From positions 1 through 64,000 of the forward strand of contig JACVGT010000013.1 of the NCBI GenBank assembly GCA_018992685.1: DNA of 64,000 nucleotides. Reading direction: 5' to 3'. This DNA comes from Theionarchaea archaeon. Its GTDB lineage: Archaea > Methanobacteriota_B > Thermococci > Methanofastidiosales > SZ-28-30. Below the pieces are notes generated by a model. The model made no database searches, was not told where the DNA came from, and saw only the letters and a list, made by a program, of their open reading frames with translations. Made by a program: the position numbers and the translations under genes. Positions 44,183 to 52,997 of the stretch are shown piece by piece (position 1 is the stretch's first letter; every line of letters starts with the position of its first letter).

Positions 44183-44428
44183 TCATGGAAAGCCTGCTCC
44201 TATCATTCGATCATCTCTGTCCTTGAGTCTCTGGTACTCTTTCCACTGTGATTCCGTGATGATGTACAGTTCTCTCTTGTCGTAGGTAGGCTTGATTATC
44301 TTTACCAGCCCTTTGTTGATGTACTCTGCCACAACGTACTCCTTTATTTGTTCCAGATACTTCACTTCGCCTCTCAAAATGCAGGCAAAGTTGAATAGTT
44401 CTGAAAGATACTCCTTTTGGTCTTCCAT
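44183..44428 (-). CDS. Small protein with possible winged-helix fold
   Basis: The 81-residue product begins with a helical stretch (LSELFNFACILRGEVKYLEQI) followed by KEYVVAEYINKGLVKIIKP and DKRELYIITESQWKEYQRLK. The pattern of helices then a beta hairpin resembles a minimal winged helix, but I cannot name a family. GGGGTG lies 12 bases before the ATG and a TATA box (GTTTATAAAC, about 44489-44498) predicts a 38-base leader. It stands alone between gyrA and the HAD operon. The shifted frame on the same strand is a shadow. Confidence 0.55.
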   Translation of the reverse strand: MEDQKEYLSELFNFACILRGEVKYLEQIKEYVVAEYINKGLVKIIKPTYDKRELYIITESQWKEYQRLKDRDDRMIGAGFP

Positions 44429-44602
44429 CTTGTTTCACCCCGTTGTTCCAATGAAAAGGAATTGGGACTATCGTCAGTATTTGTCCGTGTTTATAAATGT
44501 TCCGTTTTATCTCTCAAAATATGCATCGTATGTATAGAAAAGGACATCAGTTGCATCATAGTGGAAAGAAAACGAGATTGTAGGTAAACTACCATTCAAA
44601 TC

Positions 44603-45274
44603 CTACAGCCCACACGGCGAAGTAAGCAAGGTCTCAATGTATTGATGAGCTTCCTCAAGTGAGGACACATGCGGGTTGTACTGACCGTATTCTCCCTCTA
44701 CCAACAGGGTAGGAAGTCCCAGAGCTCTTGCTCCTTCCAGGTCCACTTGAGGTTTGTCACCCACCATGAGAACAGTCGCAGGTGGGAAATTGAGTTTTTT
44801 CAGTACAAAAGAGTAGGGTTCGGGAGAGGGTTTGCACTGTTCCGTATCCTCACCTGCAACTACTATCAGATCAAAATAGTGGAGCAAGGGGAGAGAATTG
44901 ATTCTCCTCTTCTTGGAATGGCTCTCACCATCATAATCAGTGAGCAGAACCAGCTTAACCTGGGACTTCAAAGAAGCAAGGAGAGATTCTGCATACGGTT
45001 TTATGAAGGTAGTGGAGGTGACGGAGTCCCAGTAGAGGTCAGTCAGGTGCTGTTTTTGTGACGATGTAAGATCAATATCAAATTCTTCCCACCACTGGTT
45101 GCGATCATAAACACCCTCAACATTGAACCTGTAGTGAATCTCCTCCATTCTGCGAACGGTTTCCTCATGTCCGGCACCGCAGGCAACCAGCTGATCACAC
45201 ACTCTCCTCTTGGCCATTCCCAGGTCGCAGTCTGTGAGAGTCCCATCCAGGTCAAAAATCACTGCCTTAAGCAT
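44603..45274 (-). CDS. HAD-family hydrolase
   Basis: This phosphatase-like protein has the four HAD motifs: FDLDGTLTD (7-15, nucleophile Asp8), LLTDYD, a Lys in CKPSPEPY, and VGDKPQVDLEGA. A helical cap lies between motif I and motif II. The size and motifs fit phosphoglycolate- or pyrophosphatase-type HADs; the substrate is unknown. It is the last of a three-gene operon after the UPF0148-type zinc protein and a winged-helix protein, starting 14 bases after the latter. Confidence 0.85.
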   Translation of the reverse strand: MLKAVIFDLDGTLTDCDLGMAKRRVCDQLVACGAGHEETVRRMEEIHYRFNVEGVYDRNQWWEEFDIDLTSSQKQHLTDLYWDSVTSTTFIKPYAESLLASLKSQVKLVLLTDYDGESHSKKRRINSLPLLHYFDLIVVAGEDTEQCKPSPEPYSFVLKKLNFPPATVLMVGDKPQVDLEGARALGLPTLLVEGEYGQYNPHVSSLEEAHQYIETLLTSPCGL

Positions 45275-45288
45275 AATCTCACGAAAGA

Positions 45289-45516
45289 CTACATTCTGTG
45301 CATTCTCTTTTCAAGTTTATCTTTTTCCGACTCTTCCTCTTTCATTTGCCAGCATATTACGCCATTTTTTTCAATGCTTTCGATCTTCCCTTCTTCTGCC
45401 AGCCTCAGCAAATTTTTCCTGACTTCAAACACCTTGGTTCCAGTTTTCTCTGCGACCTCCGCTGTAGAAAGAGCGGAATCTGCTTGTTCCAAGATCTGCT
45501 CAATTTTTTGATACAT
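45289..45516 (-). CDS. Small winged-helix protein
   Basis: The 75-residue protein has a compact winged-helix pattern: LSTAEVAEKTGTKVFEVRK as the helix-turn-helix and EEGKIESIEKNGVICWQ as the wing, followed by a charged tail. Its ATG directly follows the TAG of the upstream zinc-ribbon gene with no gap. DNA or RNA binding is likely, but no target is apparent; regulation of this operon is possible. Confidence 0.65.
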   Translation of the reverse strand: MYQKIEQILEQADSALSTAEVAEKTGTKVFEVRKNLLRLAEEGKIESIEKNGVICWQMKEEESEKDKLEKRMHRM

Positions 45517-45780
45517 CTAAATCAACTCCTTGATAAAGTGAAGGCACTTCAGAATGTGTTCAATCTCATTTAAGTCTTTGGTTTCACTCAACCGTGTCAG
45601 GAGTTCTGCTCTTTTCAGATGGAGGGCGGCATCAGTTGCCAGCTGAGAGGATTCCTCTTCTTCCTCAGTACAATTGGCACAGATTATCTTCCCATCCTTT
45701 TCAAATAGTGGGTAGCCGCACTTCTCGCAGTGCCTCGACGTCATCCTTGCTCCGCTTAAAAGTAATCGCGAAATATCCAT
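45517..45780 (-). CDS. UPF0148/SSSCA1-like zinc-ribbon protein
   Basis: The family signature is clear: LLLSGARMTSRHCEKCGYPL, then IICANC, a C-x2-C..C-x2-C zinc ribbon also found in the eukaryotic autoantigen p27. A charged helical tail follows. ATG 45780 matches the domain start and sits 26-27 bases from a TTTTAAA box (45803-45809), giving a leaderless mRNA. A longer form from 45849 would add 23 residues and is not excluded. First gene of the operon with the winged-helix and HAD genes. Confidence 0.7.
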   Translation of the reverse strand: MDISRLLLSGARMTSRHCEKCGYPLFEKDGKIICANCTEEEEESSQLATDAALHLKRAELLTRLSETKDLNEIEHILKCLHFIKELI

Positions 45781-45860
45781 ATACTGGATAGAGGATAGCT
45801 CGTTTAAAAGACTATCTAGAACAGGATCATTTTGAGTTTGATGAATCAAAGAAGTGAAGA

Positions 45861-45895
45861 AAGAAAAACAAAAGCGTGAGTAAGAGAATCTTACC
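45861..45895 (-). terminator. Hairpin terminator facing minus
   Basis: On the minus strand GTAAG-ATTCT-CTTAC (45880-45894) forms a 5-base stem and is followed after a few bases by CTTTTGTTTTTCTTTC (45861-45876). It would end the transcript of the small gene at 45974-46159. Confidence 0.45.
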
Positions 45896-45904
45896 CAGGC
45901 TCGA

Positions 45905-45985
45905 AATCGCCAGTGATGAGCTCCGGGATGGCCGGACGGAACTAATCACTATGGCTGTAGCATCAGGTGCTGTTCACACCTTTAA
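45905..45985 (-). ncRNA. Candidate structured RNA or 3' untranslated region
   Basis: GCCA-GTGAT (45909-45917) pairs with ATCAC-TA-TGGC (45945-45955) through a bulge. TCCGG (45922-45926) pairs with CCGGA (45932-45936) inside it. GGTG/CACC flanks a third hairpin at 45967-45981, and the terminator lies just beyond. Together they form a compact folded element of about 110 bases at the end of the small gene's transcript. No known RNA family was recognised, and it may be simply a protective 3' end. Confidence 0.35.
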
Positions 45986-46159
45986 TGCGCGCGTTTTCTG
46001 CAGCATGGTGGATCCAGAGCCTGTGGTAGTCTGACAGGTATCATCCTTCTGCTTGCAGTTCTTAATGCTCTGGGCGAGTCTCCAGTTCTCTGCCTCTTTC
46101 TGGAGTTCCTGCATTTTTTGCTTTCCAATTTCATACGAGATCATCAGGAATTCATTCAT
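45974..46159 (-). CDS. Small charged protein, possibly regulated by the divergent HTH gene
   Basis: The 61-residue product is helical and basic, with KKMQELQKEAENW-type heptads in the first half and a threonine/serine-rich second half containing two cysteines. I do not recognise it. AGGAGGTGTGAGAATATG is an excellent ribosome site. A TATA box (GTTTATAAG, about 46240-46248) predicts a start near 46218, so the 28-base palindrome at 46186-46213 lies at the start of the leader. Confidence 0.5.
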   Translation of the reverse strand: MNEFLMISYEIGKQKMQELQKEAENWRLAQSIKNCKQKDDTCQTTTGSGSTMLQKTRALKV

Positions 46160-46460
46160 ATTCTCACACCTCCTGAGATTTTTATCATGATGAGTTTATA
46201 TTAACACATCATGCTAATAATAACTGGCTGTGTTCATGCTTATAAACTTTTCTGTTGTCATATGTAAAAGGCACTTTTGTTTCATTCTACAGTCGTTCTC
46301 AAGTAAAAAGAAGATGATTATGTTCAAAAAAAAAGGTATCATGTCATCATAATATAAACACATCATGTTATTATTATCTCTGTAGGCTCATAACAGATTC
46401 ATATGTTTATAACATCTTTCAATGCAAACATTTATATACTGTTCAATCGAAAGTAGTATT
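46160..46460. other. Divergent regulatory region
   Basis: The 301 bases between the small gene and the HTH gene hold no coding region. They contain the 28-base palindrome, a second half-site at 46354-46367 with an embedded TATA-like core, the minus TATA box near 46244, and the plus TATA box TTTATATA at 46431-46438. The latter is centred 26.5 bases before ATG 46461. Confidence 0.55.
46186..46213. promoter_or_regulatory. 28-base palindromic operator
   Basis: CATGATGAGTTTAT is followed by ATTAACACATCATG; the halves match at 12 of 14 positions when one is reversed and complemented. It lies 27 bases before the small gene. A half-site ATAAACACATCATG occurs at 46354-46367, between the two divergent genes. 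The symmetric, spaced layout is typical of a dimeric HTH repressor site. Confidence 0.55.
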
Positions 46461-47054
46461 ATGAAAAAACAGGAAATGGTCAAGGTTGTCAAAGACCCAA
46501 AGATCACTGATCTACTCAGTAATCCCAACATGCACCGCATTCTCAATATAATGAGACAAGGGGAGCTCAACGTGAAAGAAATCCACACATTGTTCAACAA
46601 GGACTACGAAGATAAGAAAACCCTGACATCAATATACCGATACATGGACACGCTTCTGGAAAACGATCTGGTGTTTGTGAGCAGAGAAGAACTGAAAAGG
46701 GGCCACTTGATGGAGCGAAATTATTCCAGAACAGCAATGTTCTTCCTTTTCGAGGAGACTTCTGACGAAGATCTTATTGATGCAACGTCCAGACTCTTCC
46801 AAAAGATCTACCACATTGATGACAAGAACGCAGAAGAGTTGAAGGCATTGATACAGGAAAGCGAAAAGAGCATGACCGAGCAATCGCATGGATTCTATGA
46901 GGTCCATGGGAAAGAGGTGTTGGACCTAGAAAAGGCGCACGGATTCAAGGCAGCGCGGGCAGCGACCAAAATACTGGTAGAATTCATCTTCTTCATCGAA
47001 AACCCCGAAATGATCAAAAAGATCCGTGAAATAGTGAAGAAAAGTTCTGACTAG
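46461..47054 (+). CDS. Winged-helix transcriptional regulator
   Basis: The 197-residue protein starts with an HTH (about 10-85): DLLSNPNMHRILNIMRQGELNVKEIH, then KTLTSIYRYMDTLLENDLV, an ArsR/PadR-like order. A long charged helical region follows (about 90-197). ATG 46461 was chosen because it is leaderless with respect to TTTATATA; the longer frame from 46422 would start inside the TATA box. Its likely target is the palindromic site upstream, so it may repress itself and the divergent small gene. Ligand unknown. Confidence 0.72.
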   Translation: MKKQEMVKVVKDPKITDLLSNPNMHRILNIMRQGELNVKEIHTLFNKDYEDKKTLTSIYRYMDTLLENDLVFVSREELKRGHLMERNYSRTAMFFLFEETSDEDLIDATSRLFQKIYHIDDKNAEELKALIQESEKSMTEQSHGFYEVHGKEVLDLEKAHGFKAARAATKILVEFIFFIENPEMIKKIREIVKKSSD

Positions 47055-47093
47055 CGTTGTTGGTTCAGAGAAACTCTAGCCGGGAAGGATAGG

Positions 47094-47618
47094 TCATTTA
47101 TGGGATACTATCCTGGGTTCTTTCCACTCTTCCCGCAGAATGCTGTACATGACGCCGTCGTGCCATCTTCCTTTGTTAAATACAGACTTTCTAATTACTC
47201 CTTCTTTAGTAAATCCCGCTTTCTCCAGCACTTTCTGAGAAGCTGCATTTTCAGGGCTTGCTTCTGCCTGGACTCTCACTATGTCTTTTGAGAGGAACAG
47301 GAAATCCACTAGTATCTTGACAGCCTCAGTGCAGTAGCCTTTCCCCCGTTCTTGGGGAGAAACGCAATATCCGACAGAAAAATGAGGGCCCTGCGGGGTG
47401 CACATGATCTGACCAATCTTGGTTCCATCCTTTTTTTCAATGATGAACCATCTTTCATCGGAGCTTAATCCCTCGTACCACTTCTCCATGTCACGAAGGG
47501 AATTCTGTTCTAGAGGCTCAAACTCGCCGCCGAATTGTGGATCATTACTCCATGTGGCAGCCAGCGGCAAATCCTCTTTTTCCAGGATTCGTAGGTTGAC
47601 AGTGACACCTTTTAACAT
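47094..47618 (-). CDS. GNAT acetyltransferase of the RimJ/RimL type
   Basis: The 174-residue protein has the GNAT fold: LRILEKEDLPLAATW at the start, GYCVSPQERGKGYCTEAVKIL as the acetyl-CoA-binding motif A (R/Q-x-x-G-x-G), and SQKVLEKAGFTKEGVIRKS as motif B, which is typical of RimJ/RimL and the antibiotic N-acetyltransferases. It probably acetylates a protein N-terminus or small amine. GGTGA sits at the right distance from ATG 47618. Confidence 0.85.
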   Translation of the reverse strand: MLKGVTVNLRILEKEDLPLAATWSNDPQFGGEFEPLEQNSLRDMEKWYEGLSSDERWFIIEKKDGTKIGQIMCTPQGPHFSVGYCVSPQERGKGYCTEAVKILVDFLFLSKDIVRVQAEASPENAASQKVLEKAGFTKEGVIRKSVFNKGRWHDGVMYSILREEWKEPRIVSHK

Positions 47619-47846
47619 TCTATCACCGTATCGTATGCATGATACCTTGCTCAGCTTATAAAATCTTTGATGTGTTCGGGGGAATAGGGTCTACCTTCTT
47701 GATCTAAGCTGTTGCAGGCTGAGGCTCACATTCCACAGCCAACCCACACTGACACGCAACGTGACCCAGGATACTCTTTCAACAGTTCCGAGTGGTCAGT
47801 GAGAAATTCATGAATAGAGTTATAATGGGTGATCATATTACAACAT

Positions 47847-48941
47847 ATGAGAATCACGCCATCCCTGGACTGTCGCAGACAGGGGGTCGCATTCCTTCTG
47901 GTCGGTTGTTTGTCCATGTTATATGCTGAATTGTTTTCAGGGGCGTCCAGCTTGTGGTTTCTTGATGCATGGTCGATCCTGGTTACCTTTCCCTTGTACA
48001 TGGTTCATGTCATCTTCTTTCTTAATATGGCTCTGCGGACTGCCAGGACATCGCCTGTCCACCTGTATCTGTGGGGCATGCTGTTCGCAATGTATGAATC
48101 CTGGATCACCCAGGTTTTGTGGGTGGGCTACACTGTCAACCAGCCACTTTTCGGAACACTTGGCGGAATTGCTATAGGCGAATTTCTTGGCTTGGTTTTG
48201 TTTTGGCACCCTGTCATGTCCTTTGTTGTACCTTTGATAATCTTTGAAGTGCTGGTCCTCTCTATAAGTATAGATAACCCAGAAAACAGAATATTGCCCA
48301 GTCACGTGCCCTTGTTGATTGCAACTCCCAGAAACAGGAAGATACTTGGCTTTCTATACATCCTAGGCTCAATATTCATGACAATAAGTTATCAAGGGAA
48401 TATTCTCCTGGGATTGGCAGTACTGGGAGGCACGTACGGAATAATATATGGGTTGTACAGAAAGGCCATCGCGTACCAGGTCACGATACACTCATTGCGT
48501 GTGGGAAAGAGAGGGTTCGCGTTTGCTCTAGGTTACCTGCTGTTATTATATACAGCTATGTTTTTCGGGTATGGATACCAGCATGGAAGAATCTCTGGTC
48601 CTCTTCCCATTGCAACCACTGTTTTTTTGTACATTGTTTTCATGTGGCTGATACTCTCTTCTCGCCCCGCTGAGGAATCTGTTGAAATACCTTCTTCCCT
48701 TATCGGACGAAGAATATCATCACGTATGTTAAGAACTGCTATTATCCTTCAACTGATCCTCATCTGTGGATTGGGCATCGTATACTCTGCAGTTCCGTTT
48801 GTTGCCCAAGGAGCCTTCCTCATCTTGTATGTTCTTATCTGTGGAGTAGGAATATACCTTTTCATGAAAGCCATTCGCCTGAGAAACAGCCAGACAGAGA
48901 ATTTTCTGAAACACACATTAACTCAGTTGTCTGAATCCTGA
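47847..48941 (+). CDS. Polytopic membrane protein of unknown function
   Basis: The 364-residue product contains about ten hydrophobic helices and short polar loops. Aromatic residues cluster in helices 2-4, for example LWGMLFAMYESW. I do not recognise a family. ATG 47847 is leaderless relative to GTTATAATG (47819-47826) and is preferred over 47829. It stands alone. Confidence 0.6.
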   Translation: MRITPSLDCRRQGVAFLLVGCLSMLYAELFSGASSLWFLDAWSILVTFPLYMVHVIFFLNMALRTARTSPVHLYLWGMLFAMYESWITQVLWVGYTVNQPLFGTLGGIAIGEFLGLVLFWHPVMSFVVPLIIFEVLVLSISIDNPENRILPSHVPLLIATPRNRKILGFLYILGSIFMTISYQGNILLGLAVLGGTYGIIYGLYRKAIAYQVTIHSLRVGKRGFAFALGYLLLLYTAMFFGYGYQHGRISGPLPIATTVFLYIVFMWLILSSRPAEESVEIPSSLIGRRISSRMLRTAIILQLILICGLGIVYSAVPFVAQGAFLILYVLICGVGIYLFMKAIRLRNSQTENFLKHTLTQLSES

Positions 48942-49137
48942 GTTCTGAATTAGGAAGATGGTAATCTAGAAAGCTTTCGTCAATCTTTGTTACTTTCTTT
49001 GATCATTCAGGAAAAGAAGCAGCTCTTGACTCCACTAACCCATGAGTGTCAATGTTCTCACACTGAGTGTCCTCTGACTACTTGTACTGCGCACCATAGA
49101 AGGATTTAAAAGGATGATTTGTCATAACCCAAACTCC

Positions 49138-50046
49138 ATGAAAGAGACTGTGATAGAAACTGTAAAGGGCTACACTGATCTTACCAGGATACACTTCTGG
49201 TTTGTATGGCCTCTATTATTCTGCTCTGGGCTGATGCTGGCATTCAAAGTCTATGGTAGCTTCACCTGGGGATTGACCGCAAAAGTCGCACTCATTGGTC
49301 TTCTGGGATTTGAAGCAGGATTTGTGCTGAATGATTATGTGGACAGAGATACAGACAAAAAGGACATCGAAAATAGTCTAACCAGGTACTGGAGACCTTT
49401 TAAGGAAAGACCGATACCCTCGGGGATAGTCTCCCCCAAGAGAGCTATTCAAACATTTTTCGTATTTGTAGCTGGGGCAAGTTTGCTGGCAATTACGCTT
49501 CCTTATCCTCATAATGTGTATGTTCTTGCTGCTGGAGGGTACTGCTACGCCATGGAATACTTCTACCAGATAAAAAAGAAGAATCAGACATTCCCCGTAG
49601 CCCAACTATTGGGAAGGACGGATTTTGTACTATTTCCTGTTGCAGGTTACCTGTGCTATGGTCATCCTGACAAATATGCTCTCCTGTTCTTTGCTTTCTT
49701 CTACCCTCTGGCTCTTGCCCACTTGGGCGTGAATGATATTGCAGACACGATAAATGATCAGGCCAAAGGTCTGAAGACGATCCCCGTCCTTTATGGCGCA
49801 AAAGGGACTGCATACTGGGTTCTGGGGTTCACAATATTACATGTGTCGATTGCGCCCTTCTTCCTGAGAGAAGTGGGAAACATTGCCCTGGCCAGCCTGG
49901 GAATAACCTCGGTGCTTCTGGGGATTGTCAATTACAGCGTATTGAAAGAAAAGAGTCCTCAAGCAGGGTTACGGGTTCTGCCCCTGATTCATATGACCAT
50001 GCTCATATATGGTATTTCTATTATCGCCAGCTATGCTTTTTCTTGA
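49138..50046 (+). CDS. UbiA-family prenyltransferase
   Basis: This integral membrane enzyme has about eight helices and both aspartate-rich motifs of the UbiA superfamily: NDYVDRDTDKKD (about 66-77) and NDIADTINDQAKG (about 200-212), plus RPIPSG just after the first. It transfers a polyprenyl chain to an acceptor; digeranylgeranylglyceryl phosphate synthase, a quinone ring or a haem acceptor are all family possibilities. No quinone cluster is adjacent. ATG 49138 was chosen because TTTAAAAG (49105-49112) lies about 29 bases before it. Confidence 0.82.
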   Translation: MKETVIETVKGYTDLTRIHFWFVWPLLFCSGLMLAFKVYGSFTWGLTAKVALIGLLGFEAGFVLNDYVDRDTDKKDIENSLTRYWRPFKERPIPSGIVSPKRAIQTFFVFVAGASLLAITLPYPHNVYVLAAGGYCYAMEYFYQIKKKNQTFPVAQLLGRTDFVLFPVAGYLCYGHPDKYALLFFAFFYPLALAHLGVNDIADTINDQAKGLKTIPVLYGAKGTAYWVLGFTILHVSIAPFFLREVGNIALASLGITSVLLGIVNYSVLKEKSPQAGLRVLPLIHMTMLIYGISIIASYAFS

Positions 50047-50148
50047 TCATGATTTCGTGGGCAAAATGTAAAGACTCGAGAGAGCACAGGAAAAATAACC
50101 TTATTCTGGGGATTCATTCTTAAGTCTTGTCTCTGAAGAACTGCCAAG

Positions 50149-50961
50149 GTGAACATCTTGATTTATGAACTGCGCGACAGCATGAGAATCCTTCCTCTGG
50201 CTGAAGCTCCACAGTTAGCGCTAGTCATGTCTTCAATTGGAGAAGGGAACACTCCAAATAGAATCTGGGTTGATGACCCTGACACCCCGAAAAGTGCCTT
50301 CGTTTGGGATACCACACACTGCTTGTACTTTCTGGGAAATCCAGGCGAACCCTTCCGAGAAGAACTTGAGAAAAAATTGGCCAGTGAAATTATTCCAGCT
50401 GCTGCAAGAAAGAAAATCTATGTCTTCAAGATCCACTTTACCCCTCATTGGGAAAAAAACCTCCCTGGAATTTTTGCATCCTTCGAAAAAAGGAAGCGGC
50501 AGCTCTATGCTTATATTGCGCCTTCTGTCGAGGTAAAATCACCGCCCAGAGGGTTTACAATCCAGAAAATCAACAAGGAATTTCTGGAATCCCCTCTCAA
50601 AAACAAGCTGGACCTTGTTGAAGAGATCGAATCATGCTGGAAATCTGTTGCAGATTTTCTGGATAATGGATGGGGATTCTGCATCACACATGAGGAAAGA
50701 ATTGTGTGCCGGTGCACAGCAGAATATGTCAGCCAAGGGGCATGCGGCATTGGCATAGAAACAGGAGAAGAATACAAACGAATGGGATGTGCTACAGCTG
50801 CTGCATCTGCTTTGGTGGATTGCTGCCTGTCACGAGGGATTACTCCTCACTGGGATAGCTGGGAGGATAACATCCCCTCTATTAGGACAGCCCAGAAAGT
50901 CGGGTTTGTAAAAATGTCTGATTTTTCTGTGTACTTTGGCAATCTCAATCTCGTAGAATAA
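50149..50961 (+). CDS. GNAT acetyltransferase with N-terminal extension
   Basis: The last 130 residues have a GNAT core: RIVCRCTAEYVSQGACGIGIET (beta4 strand), EYKRMGCATAAASALVDCCL (motif A) and WEDNIPSIRTAQKVGFVKM (motif B), like the PF12746-type acetyltransferases of Bacillus zeta kinds. The first 140 residues resemble the extra N-terminal domain of that family. GTG 50149 is a weak start; ATG 50182 is an alternative that would shorten it by 11 residues. Substrate unknown. Confidence 0.7.
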   Translation: MNILIYELRDSMRILPLAEAPQLALVMSSIGEGNTPNRIWVDDPDTPKSAFVWDTTHCLYFLGNPGEPFREELEKKLASEIIPAAARKKIYVFKIHFTPHWEKNLPGIFASFEKRKRQLYAYIAPSVEVKSPPRGFTIQKINKEFLESPLKNKLDLVEEIESCWKSVADFLDNGWGFCITHEERIVCRCTAEYVSQGACGIGIETGEEYKRMGCATAAASALVDCCLSRGITPHWDSWEDNIPSIRTAQKVGFVKMSDFSVYFGNLNLVE

Positions 50962-51035
50962 CGTAAGTAGCTAGCACTTTATGCAGAAGGGGAAAAAGAG
51001 AAGAGAATGGGAAAGAAAATGGGAAAGAAAAGAAG

Positions 51036-52997
51036 CTAAATTTGAAGAGCGGCGTTGGCCCCTTCATGAACTGCTCTCAGAATGGATTTTGGTTCCACAC
51101 AATCCCCTATTGCCCTTAGCTTGTAAAAATCTGTTTCAATCAGTTCCTCCAATATCTTTCTCTCTGGGTAGAATCCCACTGCCAGGATGACCGCATCTGC
51201 TTTCAGCAATCGCTCTCCCGAGGACTCTGCAATAATTACGCCTTCTTTCACAATTCTGACTGCTCTCGAATTGGGCAGCATGACAACTCCCAGATCTTTC
51301 AATGCCTCGCACGTTACATACCGTGCAGAAACTCCCATATCGGGACATATGACGGGCAGTTGTTCAATAAGAGTTACTTTCCCTCCTTTTTCCGCAATGA
51401 ATTCTGCCGTTTCTGCGCCCACTCGACCTCCACCGATGACGACCACAGCTCCCACGGGAACTGTGGCACCCTTGAGAACATCTTGAAATCCTTGTACACA
51501 TTCAGAATCAACTCCCGGTATTGAAAGTGTGGCTGGGACTGCTCCTGTGGCAACGATGACAACATCGGGAGACTGACTCACAACGAAGTCAGTGGTGACT
51601 TCCTTTCCCAAGACTATCGTGACTCCCAGGGCTTCAAGCTGATGAATCAGCCAGCTGAGAAACTCCTGCATTTCTTCTTTGTGGGGCGGCTTAACGCCTA
51701 GTACCATCTGTCCTCCCAGTTCCTTCCCTCGTTCATACAGAGTCACTGTGTGTCCTCGCATGTGTGCATACAGTGCGGCTGTCATACCGGCAGGGCCTCC
51801 ACCAATGACCATGACCTTTTTTGGGGTTTCCACTTTCCTAATTCGGAATATCCTTTCCCTCCCAAGTTCTGGGTTGATGGCACAGGTACATGCTGCAAAC
51901 CGGCTGGTATCCAGATCCAAACATTGGTTGCAGGCGATGCACTTTCTGATGTCTTCAGTTCTGCCTTCTTGCACTTTCTTTGGCAATTCTGGATCTGCCA
52001 GCAATGCTCGGGCCATTCCAACGAGATCCAGGTTTCCTTCAGACAGTGCCCTCTCTGCCAGCCAAGGATCATTTATCCTCCCAACTCCAATGACAGGGAC
52101 ATCGACAACCTCTTTTACTCCAGCAGACAGCCCCAGGTGCACGCCACGGGGTATTCGCATGGGAGGTATATTCCAGTTGGTGGCTTCAAGTATTGAACTT
52201 CCTGCAGAAACATTGAGCATGTCAGCGCCTGCCTCGACGAAATAGGGAGCCTGTTTCTTTGCTTCTTCAAGCTGGATGCCTGTCGGACCAAAGTAATCGT
52301 CACCATTCATGCGAAACGATATAGGAAAGGATTCCCCAGTTTCAGCCCGTACGCGCTCTATTATCTCTAGTGCAAAACGCATTCTTCCTTCAAAATTCCC
52401 ACCATATGCATCAGTTCTTTTGTTAGTATGGGGAGATAAGAATTGGTTGATCAAATACGAATGGGCCCCATGAATCTCTACCATGTCAAATCCTGCTCTC
52501 TTGATTCTCTGGGCTGCTTGCCCGTAGGCTTCCACAAGATCTTTGATGTCACGTGTGGACAGTCTGCGTGGGGTAATCATGGCCTTACCATGAGCTCCCA
52601 TAAAAGCTCCTGCATGGGCTACAGGGGAAGGCGCTACTGGTTCTGATCCATAGACAGACTCGGAAAGACGTCTGCCGCTGTGTATCATCTGTACTCCTGC
52701 TTTTGCCCTATAGTTGTGGAGGGCTCTTGCCAGTTCCTTCAATCCGGGCATGAGATCGTCACTATATACTCCTAACTGGTTCGGGCGGTACTTGGCTTCA
52801 GGGACTATATACGCACCCGCAGTCAGAATGAGTCCTGCCCCGCCTTCTGCCCTCCTTTCCAAATAGTCTATCATTCGAGGAGTAACGCTGCCATCGTAGT
52901 CTGCATACCTGACAATCATTGGTTCCATGACAATTCTGTTTTTCAGTTCCATGCCTCTTACAGACAGAGGACTGAACAGGTTTGGAAAGCTGTCCAT
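51036..52997 (-). CDS. Old-yellow-enzyme/2,4-dienoyl-CoA reductase-like flavoprotein
   Basis: This 653-residue protein has three parts: a FMN-binding TIM barrel (1-345), an iron-sulfur patch (CIACNQC..CTC, about 352-372) and an FAD/NAD(P) domain (385-653) with GGGPAGM and GGGRVGAE. The order is that of FadH/BaiCD-type enzymes which reduce enoyl or dienoyl CoA and other activated double bonds. The usual CxxCxxxC is one residue shorter here (CIACNQC). The acyl-CoA dehydrogenase at 24.7 kb could act in the same breakdown route. A TATA box (CTTTTATAG, about 53029-53037) serves ATG 52997. Confidence 0.88.
   Translation of the reverse strand: MDSFPNLFSPLSVRGMELKNRIVMEPMIVRYADYDGSVTPRMIDYLERRAEGGAGLILTAGAYIVPEAKYRPNQLGVYSDDLMPGLKELARALHNYRAKAGVQMIHSGRRLSESVYGSEPVAPSPVAHAGAFMGAHGKAMITPRRLSTRDIKDLVEAYGQAAQRIKRAGFDMVEIHGAHSYLINQFLSPHTNKRTDAYGGNFEGRMRFALEIIERVRAETGESFPISFRMNGDDYFGPTGIQLEEAKKQAPYFVEAGADMLNVSAGSSILEATNWNIPPMRIPRGVHLGLSAGVKEVVDVPVIGVGRINDPWLAERALSEGNLDLVGMARALLADPELPKKVQEGRTEDIRKCIACNQCLDLDTSRFAACTCAINPELGRERIFRIRKVETPKKVMVIGGGPAGMTAALYAHMRGHTVTLYERGKELGGQMVLGVKPPHKEEMQEFLSWLIHQLEALGVTIVLGKEVTTDFVVSQSPDVVIVATGAVPATLSIPGVDSECVQGFQDVLKGATVPVGAVVVIGGGRVGAETAEFIAEKGGKVTLIEQLPVICPDMGVSARYVTCEALKDLGVVMLPNSRAVRIVKEGVIIAESSGERLLKADAVILAVGFYPERKILEELIETDFYKLRAIGDCVEPKSILRAVHEGANAALQI

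Noticed and set aside
45900-45970. 5S rRNA resemblance on the minus strand (GCCATAG and CCATCCCG)
   Set aside because: The loop is too short, the acceptor helix is missing, and the length is half that of 5S rRNA.
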